Shown one piece after another: positions 43,319 through 53,637 of a stretch of DNA of 64,000 bases. The position numbers and the translations under genes were made by a program. The notes below the pieces were generated by a model. That model did not search any database and was not told the origin of the DNA. It saw only the letters and a list, made by a program, of their open reading frames with translations. Source of the DNA: Flammeovirga sp. OC4 (GTDB taxonomy: Bacteria > Bacteroidota > Bacteroidia > Cytophagales > Flammeovirgaceae). Numbering within the stretch: position 1 is the first letter of the stretch; every line of letters begins with the position of its first letter. The DNA lies in the NCBI RefSeq assembly GCF_000812565.1, contig NZ_JTAM01000016.1, forward strand, positions 1-64,000. The letters are read 5' to 3'.

Positions 43319-44938
43319 ATGAAGTACATATTATACCTACTATTAACAAGCCTATCTGTGAGTTTATTCGCACAGAATGCTGACAGACCTAATATTATTT
43401 TTATCATGTCTGATGACCACGCATTACAAGCGGTGAGTGCATACGGACATGAGGTTTCTAAAATTGCACCTACTCCTAACATTGATCGCATTGCCAATGA
43501 AGGTATTCAATTTGATCAAAGCTTTGTGACCAATTCTTTATGTGGTCCTTCAAGAGCAACAATGTTGACAGGAAAGTACAGTCATAAGAATGGTTTCAGA
43601 GCCAATACTGATAAGTTTGATTCTTCTCAGCAGACATGGATCAGCTTATTACATGAGGCAGGATACACTACAGGTGTAGTTGGTAAATGGCATTTGAAAA
43701 GTACACCAAAAGGATTTGATTATTGGAATATCTTAAATGATCAAGGAGAGTATTACAATCCTGATTTTATTTCAAATGGTGATACAACACGCGTAGAAGG
43801 GTATACAACGGATTTGGTGACAGATTATTCTTTAGATTGGATCAAGGAACAGAAAGATTCAGATAAGCCGTTTGCTTTATTGATTCACCATAAAGCACCG
43901 CACAGAAACTGGATGCCACCGATTCGTTATGCGAATGAGTTTGATAATGTGGAGTTTCCAGTGCCGGACAATTATTTTGATGATTATGAAGGGCGTCAGG
44001 CAGCAGCAGAACAGGAAATGGTGATTTATAAAGACGCTCAGGAAGGACATGACTTGAAAATGTCAGTGGCAGTGGGATCAGATGAGTGGAGAAAAGACAT
44101 CTGGCCTCATCTATTCGATAGGTTAACCGATGTTCAGAAAGAGGCTTGGTTTAAGGCGTATCGTGCTAAAAATGATAAAATGAATGCTTCTCAAATGACG
44201 GAAAAAGAGATGGCATTGTGGAAATACCAAAGATATTTACAAGATTATTGTGCGACTGTAAAGGCGGTCGACGAGAATGTCGGTCGTGTGTTAGACTACT
44301 TAGATGAACAAGGTTTGACGGAGAATACCATCGTAGTGTATACTTCAGATCAAGGGTTTTACTTAGGTGAACACGGTTGGTTCGATAAGCGATTTATGTA
44401 TGAGGAGTCGTTTAAAACGCCATTAGTGATGCGTTATCCAAAAGCAATTAAGGCGGGAAATACGGCTCAGGCAATGGTACAGAACATTGATTACGGACCA
44501 ACCTTCCTTGACTATGCAGGGGTTGCTATTCCTGAAGATATGCAAGGAAAATCGTTGAAAGCAGTGGCTGAGAAGGGAAAAACACCGAAGGATTGGAGAA
44601 AATCAGTGTACTATCACTATTACGAATACCCTGGTTTCCATATGGTGAAAAGACAGTATGGTGTAAGAACAGAAAGATATAAATTGATCCACTTCTATAA
44701 CAATATTGACACTTACGAATTTTATGATCTAAAGAAAGATCCTTCTGAAATGAATAACCTGATTGATGCTCCTGAGTATCAAGACGAAATAGCTTCACTA
44801 AGAGTAGAATTAGCACGCTTGATGGAAGAAGCTGAGGAACCGCCTTATGAGTCGTGGAAAAACACTAACTATCGCAAGGAGGCCCGTATGAGAAGGTTGA
44901 AAGAGAAGAAGATGAAGGCACAATCAAAAACAAAATAA
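43319..44938 (+). CDS. Secreted formylglycine sulfatase (family S1), first of locus
   Basis: Removes sulfate esters from a polysaccharide. Signal peptide (ends SLFAQ), then PNIIFIMSDDHALQAVSAYG with metal-binding Asp32-Asp33, and the maturation motif CGPSR at Cys75, which is turned into formylglycine by a sulfatase-maturating enzyme outside this window. GYTTGVVGKWHL (about 116), HHKAPHRNW (about 188) and YTSDQGFYLGEHGWFDKR (about 341) complete the active site. The C terminus is very basic (RRLKEKKMKAQSKTK). The 539-aa length is normal. The next gene follows after 27 bp. Confidence 0.95.
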   Translation: MKYILYLLLTSLSVSLFAQNADRPNIIFIMSDDHALQAVSAYGHEVSKIAPTPNIDRIANEGIQFDQSFVTNSLCGPSRATMLTGKYSHKNGFRANTDKFDSSQQTWISLLHEAGYTTGVVGKWHLKSTPKGFDYWNILNDQGEYYNPDFISNGDTTRVEGYTTDLVTDYSLDWIKEQKDSDKPFALLIHHKAPHRNWMPPIRYANEFDNVEFPVPDNYFDDYEGRQAAAEQEMVIYKDAQEGHDLKMSVAVGSDEWRKDIWPHLFDRLTDVQKEAWFKAYRAKNDKMNASQMTEKEMALWKYQRYLQDYCATVKAVDENVGRVLDYLDEQGLTENTIVVYTSDQGFYLGEHGWFDKRFMYEESFKTPLVMRYPKAIKAGNTAQAMVQNIDYGPTFLDYAGVAIPEDMQGKSLKAVAEKGKTPKDWRKSVYYHYYEYPGFHMVKRQYGVRTERYKLIHFYNNIDTYEFYDLKKDPSEMNNLIDAPEYQDEIASLRVELARLMEEAEEPPYESWKNTNYRKEARMRRLKEKKMKAQSKTK

Positions 44939-44965
44939 TTCAATAACATCACATTCACTATCTAT

Positions 44966-46582
44966 ATGTTTTTATCCTATTTTACTATACTAATAACACT
45001 GTTTACTTCTTTTGGTGAGCCTGTCACTGATAAGAAAAAGAAGCTGGCAGATGAAGAAACACGTTTTGAAGAAGACGTAAGAATCTTCAATGAAACACAT
45101 GAAGCGACCTTCCGCTATTTTTGGGAATGGGCGCACCCTGTATCAGGCTTGACACCGAGAAGGTCATTGAAAAACAAACGTTACGATATTGGTATTGGAG
45201 CTTCGGGCTTTGGTATTCAAGCGATTATTGTGGGTGCTCACAGAGGTTGGGTGACAAGAGAAGAAGTGGTGGATCACCTTTTGAAAGTGACGGATTTCTT
45301 AGAAAATAAAGCCGTTAGGTATCATGGAGTATTTCCTCATTTGATTCATGGGGAAACAGGACAGCTGATCAAATTTGCTGGTCAGGATGGTGCTGATATT
45401 CAGGAGACTTCCAACATGATGATGGGCCTTTTGGTAGCAAGAGCTTATTTTGATAAAAATACACCAAAGGAGAAGCAGTTAAGAGAAAATATTACGAAGC
45501 TTTGGGAAGCGGTAGACTATACCGTACATGAATACCAAGACGGTTTATGGTGGAATCATTCTGATAATCAGGAAGAAAATAACGGTTTGAAGCTCTTGAT
45601 GAAAGGCTACAATGAGGCAATGACGAGTTATGTACTTGCTTTAGGTCACCCTAAACATGCCATCAAAAAGTCTTCGTACCAAGCGTATGTCAATGGAAAG
45701 AACTTTGTCAATGGTAGAAAATACTTCGGTTATACATTGGATTTAGGAAAACCAAAAGGTGGACCGTTGTACTTGGCACAGACGCCTTTTGTGACCATGG
45801 ATCCAAGAGATATGCAAGACCAATACACATTTTATTGGACAAGAAGCATCGCTCATTCATTGATCAATTGGACGTATTGCTTCAAGTTTGCTCCAGAGGA
45901 ATACGGTTACTCTCAAGAAGATTGGGGATTGACAGCTTCGCAAATTCCAGGAGGCTATAATAACAGAGCGGGGCCTTCCAAAGACAAAGGTGTGATTGCT
46001 CCATCGGGTGCTTTAGGGGTATTTCCATACGTGCCGTATCAGTCCATGATGGCATTGAGAAACTTCTATGAAAATCATAAAGAAGGACTTTGGGACAAGT
46101 ATGGGTTCAAAGATGCGTATTCTATCAAAGATAATTGGTATTCAGATCGTTACTTAGGTTTGGATCAAGGTAGAACGGTCATTATGATGGAAAACTACCG
46201 TAGTGGTTTGTTTTGGGAATTATCAAAGAAGATTCCTGAATTACAAGTCGCAAAAGAAAAGATGGAGATTCATTCTCCAGACCACAAAACAGGATTTCCA
46301 CTAGCAGTAAAAGAGAATATATCACAAAGAGTACAATTAATTCGACATCCTGAATTGAAAGCTTATCATCTGGATTATTTCTTAGAAAATAAAGGAAAAG
46401 TGAGCTTTGAATTTGAAACTATAAATGGTGTAGTGACTACTTTATTTCCCTCTAAATCTAAATCAAAAGGAATGCATCAATTGGTCTTCAATAAAGGACA
46501 ATTCCTTTCAGGCACTAAGGGAAAAATTATTATGAAAATTGACGGTAAACCAACAAACGAACTAGCAGTACAACTTTATTAA
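44966..46582 (+). CDS. GH144-type glycoamylase-like glycoside hydrolase
   Basis: An (alpha/alpha)6-barrel protein of the glycoamylase Pfam group; characterised GH144 members are endo-beta-1,2-glucanases. The family pattern includes ATFRYFWEWAHPVSGLTPRR near residue 50, IGIGASGFGIQAIIVGAHRGW near 76, DIQETSNMMMGLLVARAYF near 145 and FYWTRSIAHSLINW near 291. The first 19 residues look like a signal peptide. The substrate in this locus is not certain, since a sulfated glycan is implied by the sulfatases. The next gene lies 10 bp away, so the genes are in an operon. Confidence 0.85.
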   Translation: MFLSYFTILITLFTSFGEPVTDKKKKLADEETRFEEDVRIFNETHEATFRYFWEWAHPVSGLTPRRSLKNKRYDIGIGASGFGIQAIIVGAHRGWVTREEVVDHLLKVTDFLENKAVRYHGVFPHLIHGETGQLIKFAGQDGADIQETSNMMMGLLVARAYFDKNTPKEKQLRENITKLWEAVDYTVHEYQDGLWWNHSDNQEENNGLKLLMKGYNEAMTSYVLALGHPKHAIKKSSYQAYVNGKNFVNGRKYFGYTLDLGKPKGGPLYLAQTPFVTMDPRDMQDQYTFYWTRSIAHSLINWTYCFKFAPEEYGYSQEDWGLTASQIPGGYNNRAGPSKDKGVIAPSGALGVFPYVPYQSMMALRNFYENHKEGLWDKYGFKDAYSIKDNWYSDRYLGLDQGRTVIMMENYRSGLFWELSKKIPELQVAKEKMEIHSPDHKTGFPLAVKENISQRVQLIRHPELKAYHLDYFLENKGKVSFEFETINGVVTTLFPSKSKSKGMHQLVFNKGQFLSGTKGKIIMKIDGKPTNELAVQLY

Positions 46583-46592
46583 TGGTAACAGC

Positions 46593-48839
46593 ATGAGAAA
46601 ATTATTAATTACAGTAGTAGGCTTATTGATTAGTCAGGTGATGTGTGCACAAGACTATTCGAAACAAGTGGAGAAATTGCTGAAGAAAATGACCCTCGAA
46701 GAGAAAGTGGGGCAAATGACGCAGTTTACTTCTTCCAGCGATGTAACGGGTCCGACATTGAGAGACAATGTGGAGAAAGATGTAAAGGCCGGACATGTAG
46801 GTTCTTTGTTTAATGCCGTTTCTGCGGAGTATACAAGGGAATTACAGCAGATGGCCGTGGAAGAAACACGTTTGGGGATTCCATTATTGTTTGGTTATGA
46901 TGTGATTCATGGCTTTAAAACGATCTTCCCGATTCCGTTGGCAGAAGCAAGTTCGTTTGACTTGGAGATGATCAAAGGAGCGGCGAGAGTAGCGGCAGAA
47001 GAAGCATCAGCGGCAGGTATTCATTGGACATTCGCTCCTATGGTGGACGTGAGTAGAGATCCACGTTGGGGTAGAGTGATGGAAGGTGCCGGCGAAGACA
47101 CGTATTACAACAGTGTGGTGGCTAAAGCAAGAGTAGAAGGTTTTCAAGGAGATGATTTATCGGCTACCAATACGGTTTTGGCTTGTGCAAAGCACTTTTT
47201 AGCTTACGGAGCGGCACAAGGTGGTCGAGATTATCATACGGTTGATATGTCGATGCAGACGTTACATGACGTTTACTTACCGCCTTTCAAAGCGTGTGTA
47301 GATGCAGGCGTAGAAACATTTATGACGTCATTCAATGAAATCAATGGAATACCAAGTACAGCCAATCCTTATTTATTCAAAGAAATATTGAGAAATCAAT
47401 GGGACTTTAAAGGAATGGTAGTGACCGACTACACGGCAATCAATGAATTAATTCCTCATGGCATCGCTGATAATTTACAATCGGCAGGAGAATTGGCAGT
47501 CAATGCAGGTATTGATATGGATATGGAAGGTGCTGTTTTCTTAAATACTTTGGTGAAAGCAGTCAAGGAGAATAAAGTATCAGAAGAAACGATTGATGAA
47601 GCGGTAAGAAGAATCTTAACAGTGAAGTTCAAATTGGGCTTATTTGATGATCCTTACAAATACTGTAATGCAGAAAGAGAGGAGAAGGTCACGCTGTCAG
47701 CAGATTTCAAGCGTAAAGCAAGGTTAGCAGCACAACGTTCTATCGTTTTATTGAAGAATGAAAATCAGACCCTTCCGATAACATTAAGTAATACGAAAAA
47801 AATCGCTTTGATTGGTCCATTGGCCAAAAGTAGAAAAGATGTTTTGGGAGGATGGAAAGCAAAAGGTTCTCCAAAGAATGCAAAATCGCTTTTTGAAGGA
47901 ATGAAACACGCTACAGCCGGTAAGGCAGAGTTGCTTTATGCGAAAGGTTGTAAGTTAAGCGGTGAAGATAAATCAGGGTTTGAAGAAGCATTGGAAGTCG
48001 CAAAAAAAGCGGATGTAATTGTATTGGCAATTGGGGAGTCTAGAGTGATTTCTGGTGAAGCGAAAAGCAGATCTGATATTTCAGTGCCAGGTGTACAGAC
48101 GGACTTGTTAGCACATTTAAAGCAAGCCGGAAAACCTATCGTAGTAGTCTTGATGAACGGTAGACCGCTGACTTTAGAAAGAGAAGACGAACTAGCGGAT
48201 GCATTACTAGAAACGTGGCACTTGGGTACAATGGCAGGACCGGCTATTGCAGATGTGATTTTCGGTGCTTACAATCCTTCTGGAAAACTGCCAATGACTT
48301 TCCCAAGAAATGTAGGGCAAATTCCAATTTTCTATAATGTAAAAAACACTGGTAGACCTTTCAATCCAGAAAAACCTTCAGGTTATAAATCTACTTACTT
48401 GGACGTACCTAACACTCCACTTTATGCTTTTGGATACGGTTTGAGTTACACAAAATTCGAGTATTCTGAAATTAAAATGTCTTCAAAATCAACAGATAAT
48501 GAAATCACTGCTTCTGTTGAAGTGAAAAATGTTGGAGACTATGACGGAGAGGAAGTGGTACAGTTATATGTGCAAGATGTGGTAGGAAGATCGACAAGAC
48601 CATTAAAAGAACTGAAGGGTTTTGAGAAGATTTTCTTGAAGCAAGGAGAGACAAAAACAGTCACTTTCAACATCAAAAAAGAAGACTTGACCTACTTCCG
48701 TTGGGATATGAGCGAAGGAGTGGAAGCTGGAGATTTCAATGTCTATATCGGCACAAGTTCTGATAATGTGAAAAGGGCTTCATTTACTTTGACAGAAGGA
48801 TTTGAAGTAAGAAAAGATAATCCGGTCAAATCAAAATAA
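46593..48839 (+). CDS. GH3-family beta-glucosidase (BglX-like)
   Basis: Periplasmic exo-glycosidase that releases sugars from the non-reducing end. Signal peptide (ends VMCAQ), an N-terminal barrel with RLGIPLLFGYDVIHGFKTIFPIPLAEA near residue 93, KHFLAYGAAQGGRDYHTVDMS near 200 and the nucleophile Asp279 in GMVVTDYTA, then the C-terminal alpha/beta domain with SIVLLKNE and a fibronectin III-like end (KNVGDYDGEEVVQLYVQD). The 748-aa length is typical. Together with GH144 it would complete depolymerisation of a beta-linked glucan. Confidence 0.93.
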   Translation: MRKLLITVVGLLISQVMCAQDYSKQVEKLLKKMTLEEKVGQMTQFTSSSDVTGPTLRDNVEKDVKAGHVGSLFNAVSAEYTRELQQMAVEETRLGIPLLFGYDVIHGFKTIFPIPLAEASSFDLEMIKGAARVAAEEASAAGIHWTFAPMVDVSRDPRWGRVMEGAGEDTYYNSVVAKARVEGFQGDDLSATNTVLACAKHFLAYGAAQGGRDYHTVDMSMQTLHDVYLPPFKACVDAGVETFMTSFNEINGIPSTANPYLFKEILRNQWDFKGMVVTDYTAINELIPHGIADNLQSAGELAVNAGIDMDMEGAVFLNTLVKAVKENKVSEETIDEAVRRILTVKFKLGLFDDPYKYCNAEREEKVTLSADFKRKARLAAQRSIVLLKNENQTLPITLSNTKKIALIGPLAKSRKDVLGGWKAKGSPKNAKSLFEGMKHATAGKAELLYAKGCKLSGEDKSGFEEALEVAKKADVIVLAIGESRVISGEAKSRSDISVPGVQTDLLAHLKQAGKPIVVVLMNGRPLTLEREDELADALLETWHLGTMAGPAIADVIFGAYNPSGKLPMTFPRNVGQIPIFYNVKNTGRPFNPEKPSGYKSTYLDVPNTPLYAFGYGLSYTKFEYSEIKMSSKSTDNEITASVEVKNVGDYDGEEVVQLYVQDVVGRSTRPLKELKGFEKIFLKQGETKTVTFNIKKEDLTYFRWDMSEGVEAGDFNVYIGTSSDNVKRASFTLTEGFEVRKDNPVKSK

Positions 48840-48850
48840 AGTATTGCGGG

Positions 48851-48983
48851 CACCATAACTGAAGTTATGGGCAGGTGATATTAATTCCAACAACACTGAA
48901 GTGTTGTTTCCATTTCTAACCTTCAAGACTTCAGTCTTGATTAGGTTGAGGTATCACCTGCCCATAGTTTTAACTATGGTGCA
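48851..48983. repeat. REP-like cluster of nested palindromes
   Basis: Four palindromes in 130 bp. The outer arms CCATAACTGAAGTTATGG and CCATAGTTTTAACTATGG are each palindromic and also pair with each other, along with GGCAGGTGATA / TATCACCTGCC. Inside are AACACTGAAGTGTT (48892-48905) and AAGACTTCAGTCTT (48926-48939). The form is that of a REP/BIME element. It separates the GH3 gene from the lipoprotein gene and may act as an attenuator within the locus. Confidence 0.8.
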
Positions 48984-49133
48984 CAAAACACAGACTGTAT
49001 TATATGGGGCTACGAAAGCTCACAAAACACATTTACAACACAAAATTACACAACTACATAAAACCTGTTTGATACAACCAAAAACATCAAGCAAAAACTT
49101 CTAATCAAAACATCATACAATCTATTTACTGAA

Positions 49134-50492
49134 ATGAAGAAAAACTACTTTTTAACTTTTCTATCCTTCTGTATCCTTTCCTCTTGTACCCAAGAGAAAG
49201 TAGAAAAGTACGTAGGTCAACCAAAAGACCTAAGGTACGCAGGGGTGGCGGACTACAAATGTGGAGACTTTTTCACCACCTATCAGCCTTCGGTATTTAT
49301 AGGAGGAGGTGAAGCTGAATTTAAAATTGCCAACGTGATCAATGCTTCAGGAGAAGAAGTAGAAGTGATCAATAACTTCTCTATTGATCCAGAAAATGGT
49401 GTAATCTCATTTTTGGAATACAATAGCTTACTGCCTGACGAATACACATTTGATATTGCGGTCTCCAATGCTATTGCGGAAGTGAATTTTCAAAATGTAT
49501 TATCATTTGAAGCACATCAAGTGGCGCCTAGCGGATTGTATTACCTTCCGAATTTATACTCCACTTACGGTACTAATATGGAATTTTCAACGGCATTGCC
49601 CAATGTAAAAGGTGGAGGTCCATATACTTACAAATTGAATAATCACACGGATGTTTTCACAATTGATGCCGCTACAGGAAGCATTCATCTAGCCAAAGAA
49701 TACACTATTGGTGATGATGAATTCAAGGAATTTAAACTAGATGTAGCCGTAGAAAATGCACAAGGAGAGCAAGTGCAGGAAAGCATTATGGACATTGAAG
49801 TATTGGGAGCGAACATTGGTCAACTGATATTTCATGGAATTGCCATTGAAGGCAACAGCGAAAGTTATGGATTACAAAACCTGACTTCCAATAATTATTA
49901 TGGGACAGTTACTAAAGAACTCTTAGGAGAAGAATATACTACAGTATTGAACGACTCAACGAACAATCCAAGGTTTGCAGGAACAACATGGAGAAGAGCT
50001 TGGACAGGACAGACTTTCCCTTATCAGCAGGAAGATGGAGTCATTACCGACCGTGTGTTAGTAGCATATTGGTCAGATGGCGAAGAGTCGAGAAGTTTTT
50101 TAGCCACAGAAACGGTGGATTTAACCAATTATACTACAGATGCTTATATAGAAACATCAGGACTTTGGAGATACACTGGCGGAGCTGAAAATGCTAATCA
50201 ACATTTAAGTGTAGCTATTATTGATGCAACAGAACTAGATGAAGCGTTTCCAGCAGAATCAGAATGGGAAATTTTAGAAAACGATATATCCGACCGTTTT
50301 ATTGAATACCCTTCGGATGGATTAATCAAGGAAATGGATCTAAAACTAGAAGGCGCTTTGGAGATACAAATTCCAGAAAAATACTTGGGTAAACAGATTC
50401 AAGTGGCACTCATTGCTGATTTCTTAAATCCAGAAATCGGAGCATTAACAAGAAGACTTTATGTACACGAACTTCAAGTAAGAGCAAAATAA
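49134..50492 (+). CDS. Surface lipoprotein with Ig/cadherin-like repeats (locus-associated, 1)
   Basis: 452 aa with lipobox LSSC (Cys18). The mature part has two to three Ig-like repeats (for example FSIDPENGVISFLEYNSLLPDEYTFDIAVSN near residue 81 and FTIDAATGSIHLAKEYTIGDDEFKEFKLDVAVEN near 178), the pattern of bacterial cadherin-like domains. The C-terminal half is a beta-rich domain with no name I know. It lies just before SusC/SusD and has a similar partner at 55272 after them, so it is likely a surface glycan-binding protein in the place of SusE/F. Confidence 0.75.
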   Translation: MKKNYFLTFLSFCILSSCTQEKVEKYVGQPKDLRYAGVADYKCGDFFTTYQPSVFIGGGEAEFKIANVINASGEEVEVINNFSIDPENGVISFLEYNSLLPDEYTFDIAVSNAIAEVNFQNVLSFEAHQVAPSGLYYLPNLYSTYGTNMEFSTALPNVKGGGPYTYKLNNHTDVFTIDAATGSIHLAKEYTIGDDEFKEFKLDVAVENAQGEQVQESIMDIEVLGANIGQLIFHGIAIEGNSESYGLQNLTSNNYYGTVTKELLGEEYTTVLNDSTNNPRFAGTTWRRAWTGQTFPYQQEDGVITDRVLVAYWSDGEESRSFLATETVDLTNYTTDAYIETSGLWRYTGGAENANQHLSVAIIDATELDEAFPAESEWEILENDISDRFIEYPSDGLIKEMDLKLEGALEIQIPEKYLGKQIQVALIADFLNPEIGALTRRLYVHELQVRAK

Positions 50493-50494
50493 TA

Positions 50495-53400
50495 ATGAGG
50501 ATTATGAAACAAATTACTTACAAATATATATTCATCTTATTGGCTTTTGCATGTTCTCTCTCTGTTCAGGCACAAGATGAAACGGAAGAAAAACCAAAGT
50601 TTGTGAGAGTGACAGGTATGGTATTGGATCAAGAAGACGATCTGCCTATTCCTGGAGCCAGTATTTTGGTGGAAGGTACAAAGCATGGTACAGCTTCTGA
50701 CTTTAATGGAAAATATTCTATCAGAGTAAGAGAAAATGCCACACTATCAGTTTCTTTTATCGGTTATCAAACGAAGAGTGTAGCCGTAGAAGGAAAAAAA
50801 CAAATCGTGATTCATTTGGAGTCTGATGTAGAGGTGTTGGATGAATTGGTAGTGATTGGTTATGGTAAACAAGACGCCAAGGAGGTATCAGGTTCCATCA
50901 AATCAGTGGTGATTGATGATGAAATCGCTTCCATGCCGGCCGCTTCTTTTGATCAGCTACTACAAGGACGTATGGCAGGTGTGCAGGTTTACTCTGGCGA
51001 AGGCGGACCGGGACAAGCGATGAACTTTGAAATCAGAGGTACAAATACCATCACGGGAACATCAAGCCCATTGTATGTGATTGATGGATTTCCATTAGAA
51101 GACCCAACATTGTTTAGCTTGGACCCATCAGATATAGAGCGTGTAGATGTATTGAAAGATGCTTCCGCAACAGCAATTTATGGGTCGAGAGCTTCTAATG
51201 GGGTAATTCTGATCACCACCAAACAAGGGACAGCAGGAAAACCCACCATCACTTTTAATACAAAAGTGGGCATGTCACAAATTCCAGAGGAAAGAATAAT
51301 TAAGACATTAAGCCCTCAAGATTATGTGGAGGTACAGCACGCCATAGGTGGAGGAGACCCATGGGGTGAATCATCTAACTATACAGAGGAAGATTATACA
51401 AACTGGCAGAAAGAAATTTTCCGTCAGGCTCCTTTCCAGAATTACACCTTGTCATTGAAAGGAGGTTCAGAACAAACCAAAGTATTTACATCACTAGGAT
51501 ATGTCAATCAGCAGGGAACATTGTTGAACTCAAGTTTTGAGCGTTTAAATGGACGTTTGAAGTTGGATCAAAGCATAGGAAAATGGGTAGATATGAGTGT
51601 GAATTTGAATTATGCCAACTCTAAGCATGTAGGAATGAAAACATCTACAGCACAAGTTTCAGCGATCAAATCAGCCATTATGTTCAAGCCCATGACCCCT
51701 AAAAATGGCGATTTGGAAGACGAAGATGAACTGAGTGCAGGCTTCTATCCACCCACAAAAACGCTCAATAATACAGACCGTGAAAGCGAAGTGGACGCCT
51801 TGCAAACCAACGTCAACTTTACAGTGAAATTGGCAGAAGGACTAAAGTTTAGAACACAAGTAGGGTATCAGATCAATGTCAATAACGGTAGAACATTTTT
51901 CAATACAGGCACCAATCAAGCCGACAGAAGTGGTGCAGGAATCAACGGTACATTAAGTGCATCGAAGACAGAGAACTTCTTGAATGAAAATGTATTGTCG
52001 TACAGCTTAAAGAAGAACGGGCATCATTTGGAGGCCATCACTGGTTTATCCTTCCAAATCACAGAACGCTTCAATCAGTCCTCTTCCGCCAATCAATTTC
52101 CATTGGATGATTTAGGGTGGAACAATATGGGGATTGCCAATGTAGCTCAAATGCCTAGTTCATCGGCCACTCAACAAAATTTAATGTCAGGTTTTGGCAG
52201 GGTCTCTTATACTTACAAAAACAAATACATTGTAACGGCCTCACTTAGAGCAGATGGTTCATCAAGATTTAAAGAAGGTAACCGTTTCGGAATTTTCCCA
52301 TCAGCTTCAGCCGCTTGGAGAGCAGGAGAGGAAGAGTTTGTAAAGAATTGGGGTGTTTTTGATGAATTAAAATTCAAAGTAGGTTTTGGTACAACAGGAA
52401 ATAACAGAGTAAGCGATTTCGATTTCTTACCCACCGTAGGCGTCTCTTCAGGCTACTATTTCAACGGTGCGTATTCTTCTGCTTTCTATCAAAAACAATT
52501 GGCCAATACGGATCTCAAATGGGAAACAACCCAACAGTTTAATGTGGGTACTGATATGGGCTTTTTCAACAATAGAGTTTTATTGGATGTAGAATATTAC
52601 TACAACCTCACCGACAACCTATTATTCAACGGTAGAATTGCTCCTTCCACAGGTTATAATAATGTGAAGCAAAACATCGGTGCGGTGGCCAATCAAGGAT
52701 TAGAATTCTCCTTAAATACCGTCAATGTAAGAACAAAACATTTCCAATGGTCTACCAACTTCAACATTTCATTTAATAGAAGTGAAGTCAAAAAGTTATC
52801 CTATGGAGAAGATTTCAGATTGTATGATCCCAATGTAGGAGGAATGTTCTCTGGAGAGTTGTATTACGGTCTTTTTGTAGGTCAGCCAATGACGCAGATG
52901 TACGGTTACAGATACGATGGAATGTATCAGGTAGATGATTTTATAAAAAGTGCTGACGGAAGTTTGACCCTGAAAGAAGGTGTACCGGAATTCATTTCTC
53001 AAACGGGAGAAGTAAGACCTGGGCATCCAAAATACCGTGATTTGAATGGAGACGGACGCATAGATGAAAACGACAAAGAAATCATCGGTGACCCGAACCC
53101 AGAGTATTACGGTGGTTTTACCAACACTTTCACTTTCAAAAATTGGGATTTAAGCATCTTATTGACATGGTCAGTAGGTCAAGACGTTTTCAATGGCAAC
53201 AATGCTGATTTTGGTGTAGTAGGAAGCCAAAGAGGTCGTAATTACTTGGAGCAAGTGTCCAATAGGTGGTCGTATGACAACCCAACTTCAGAGGGCGTTT
53301 GGGCAGTACCAGGTCCTGGATTGGAATACTCTTACCACCAAGTTTACGGAGGACATCAAATGAGCGATTACTTCATAGAAGACGCCTCTTTCTTAAGAAT

Positions 53401-53626
53401 TAAAAATATTACGCTAGGCTATAAAGTCAATAAGCAGTTTTTGAAGAAACTGAAAATCAAATCCTTCAGAGTATATGGATCAGTGGACAACCTTTGGGTA
53501 TTTACAAACTACTCAGGTTATGATCCAGAGGTTTCTGTAAGAAGTCAAGCCATGTATAGAGGCATTGATTATTCTTCTTATCCAGCTTCCCAATCAGCCG
53601 TCCTTGGTCTTCAAGTATCCTTCTAA
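50495..53626 (+). CDS. susC: SusC/RagA-family TonB-dependent transporter (second locus)
   Basis: 1043 aa. The start is the ATG two bases after the previous stop; a second ATG three codons on (50504) gives an equally good signal peptide (ends SVQAQ). The regulatory-like domain (TGMVLDQEDDLPIPGASILVEGT) and the plug (ELVVIGYGKQDAKEVSGSI, EIRGTNTITGTSSPLYVIDGFP, KDASATAIYGSRASNGVILITTKQG) are complete, and the barrel ends in a terminal Phe. It imports the fragments made by the surface enzymes of this locus. It is directly followed by SusD. Confidence 0.96.
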   Translation: MRIMKQITYKYIFILLAFACSLSVQAQDETEEKPKFVRVTGMVLDQEDDLPIPGASILVEGTKHGTASDFNGKYSIRVRENATLSVSFIGYQTKSVAVEGKKQIVIHLESDVEVLDELVVIGYGKQDAKEVSGSIKSVVIDDEIASMPAASFDQLLQGRMAGVQVYSGEGGPGQAMNFEIRGTNTITGTSSPLYVIDGFPLEDPTLFSLDPSDIERVDVLKDASATAIYGSRASNGVILITTKQGTAGKPTITFNTKVGMSQIPEERIIKTLSPQDYVEVQHAIGGGDPWGESSNYTEEDYTNWQKEIFRQAPFQNYTLSLKGGSEQTKVFTSLGYVNQQGTLLNSSFERLNGRLKLDQSIGKWVDMSVNLNYANSKHVGMKTSTAQVSAIKSAIMFKPMTPKNGDLEDEDELSAGFYPPTKTLNNTDRESEVDALQTNVNFTVKLAEGLKFRTQVGYQINVNNGRTFFNTGTNQADRSGAGINGTLSASKTENFLNENVLSYSLKKNGHHLEAITGLSFQITERFNQSSSANQFPLDDLGWNNMGIANVAQMPSSSATQQNLMSGFGRVSYTYKNKYIVTASLRADGSSRFKEGNRFGIFPSASAAWRAGEEEFVKNWGVFDELKFKVGFGTTGNNRVSDFDFLPTVGVSSGYYFNGAYSSAFYQKQLANTDLKWETTQQFNVGTDMGFFNNRVLLDVEYYYNLTDNLLFNGRIAPSTGYNNVKQNIGAVANQGLEFSLNTVNVRTKHFQWSTNFNISFNRSEVKKLSYGEDFRLYDPNVGGMFSGELYYGLFVGQPMTQMYGYRYDGMYQVDDFIKSADGSLTLKEGVPEFISQTGEVRPGHPKYRDLNGDGRIDENDKEIIGDPNPEYYGGFTNTFTFKNWDLSILLTWSVGQDVFNGNNADFGVVGSQRGRNYLEQVSNRWSYDNPTSEGVWAVPGPGLEYSYHQVYGGHQMSDYFIEDASFLRIKNITLGYKVNKQFLKKLKIKSFRVYGSVDNLWVFTNYSGYDPEVSVRSQAMYRGIDYSSYPASQSAVLGLQVSF

Positions 53627-53637
53627 CTGACAGAGAA

